Part shown: positions 45,120 to 45,269 of the stretch, piece after piece
Layout of the letters: every line of letters begins with the position of its first letter
Numbering within the stretch: the stretch's first letter is position 1
Assembly (NCBI GenBank): GCA_034696485.1
Contig: JAQIWT010000050.1
Location: 1 to 45,269 of the forward strand
Length of the DNA stretch: 45,269 nt
Direction of reading: 5' to 3'
Origin: Isohypsibius dastychi
Taxonomy: Eukaryota > Tardigrada > Eutardigrada > Parachela > Isohypsibiidae
The notes under the pieces: generated by a model
The model's database searches: none
What the model saw: only the letters and a program-made list of their open reading frames with translations
Told to the model about the DNA's origin: nothing
Translations under genes and position numbers: made by a program

Positions 45120-45269
45120 GTGTTTAATTCATCGAATGCCCCTCAACCAATGTTTGAAGACCATGTTCTAGGTTCGTCTGATTTTGATCATGTGAAACAA
45201 CCTGGAATTCCGTGGGGATTCCTGGCCTTTCTTGAGAGATGGAGACGGTCTTCAGGTGATTAGCCTGGC

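Overview
The window is animal nuclear DNA: intron-rich protein genes with short GT-AG introns (mostly 45-180 nt), genes packed on both strands, and metazoan gene families (RAP/LRPAP1, VPS8, NFU1, HSD17B12, DMAC2L/ATP5S, GMPPA, Kv-beta, S1 proteases, an ANF-receptor-type ligand-binding domain). The compact layout, the secreted Pro/Tyr-rich and mucin-like proteins and the ANF-type receptor would suit a small ecdysozoan such as a tardigrade. That is inference; nothing here fixes the species. Exon models were built by hand from reading frame, splice-site consensus and phase.

Layout. 1-900: a Merlin/IS1595-type transposase exon (minus) with a minisatellite in its intron and a perfect hairpin behind it. 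1046-2115: 3' two thirds of an LRPAP1/RAP chaperone gene. 2262-2480: relic of the last NFU1 exon. 2675-4379: CENP-B-type DNA-binding gene without transposase domain. 4792-6805 (minus): Kv-beta-like aldo-keto reductase with lost catalytic residues. 7952-10977: secreted mucin-hemopexin protein. 11544-13180: secreted Pro/Tyr-rich protein. 13563-19749: complete VPS8. 19885-20166: relics of GMPPA and RAP. 20337-21473 (minus): NFU1. 21837-23489: HSD17B12-like reductase. 23696-24632 (minus): DMAC2L. 24800-26603: a mosaic of broken copies (5' end of the CENP-B-like gene, 3' half of VPS8, last two GMPPA exons). 27658-28620 (minus): spliced gene of unknown family. 30898-42829: secretory cluster with three S1 proteases (one broken by a nested insertion), a head-to-head pair of paralogous small secreted proteins with a domain I do not recognise, and a six-cysteine mini-protein. 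43291 to the end: ANF-receptor-type extracellular domain, cut by the window edge.

The strongest second-look items are: (1) three dispersed copies of a VPS8/GMPPA/RAP/NFU1 block in which different genes survive in different copies; (2) three consecutive VPS8 introns of 173-181 nt that share internal sequence, as introner-type intron copies would; (3) the paralogous secreted pair at 32518-34762; (4) a 1.06-kb insertion in a protease exon, made of two head-to-tail units with common ends and different middles; (5) a lubricin-like mucin plus hemopexin architecture.

Most genes are housekeeping and act separately: VPS8 in endosomal tethering, NFU1 and DMAC2L in mitochondria, HSD17B12-like and RAP in the ER. 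The right third and 7952-13180 encode extracellular products. No tRNA, rRNA or CRISPR array was seen.
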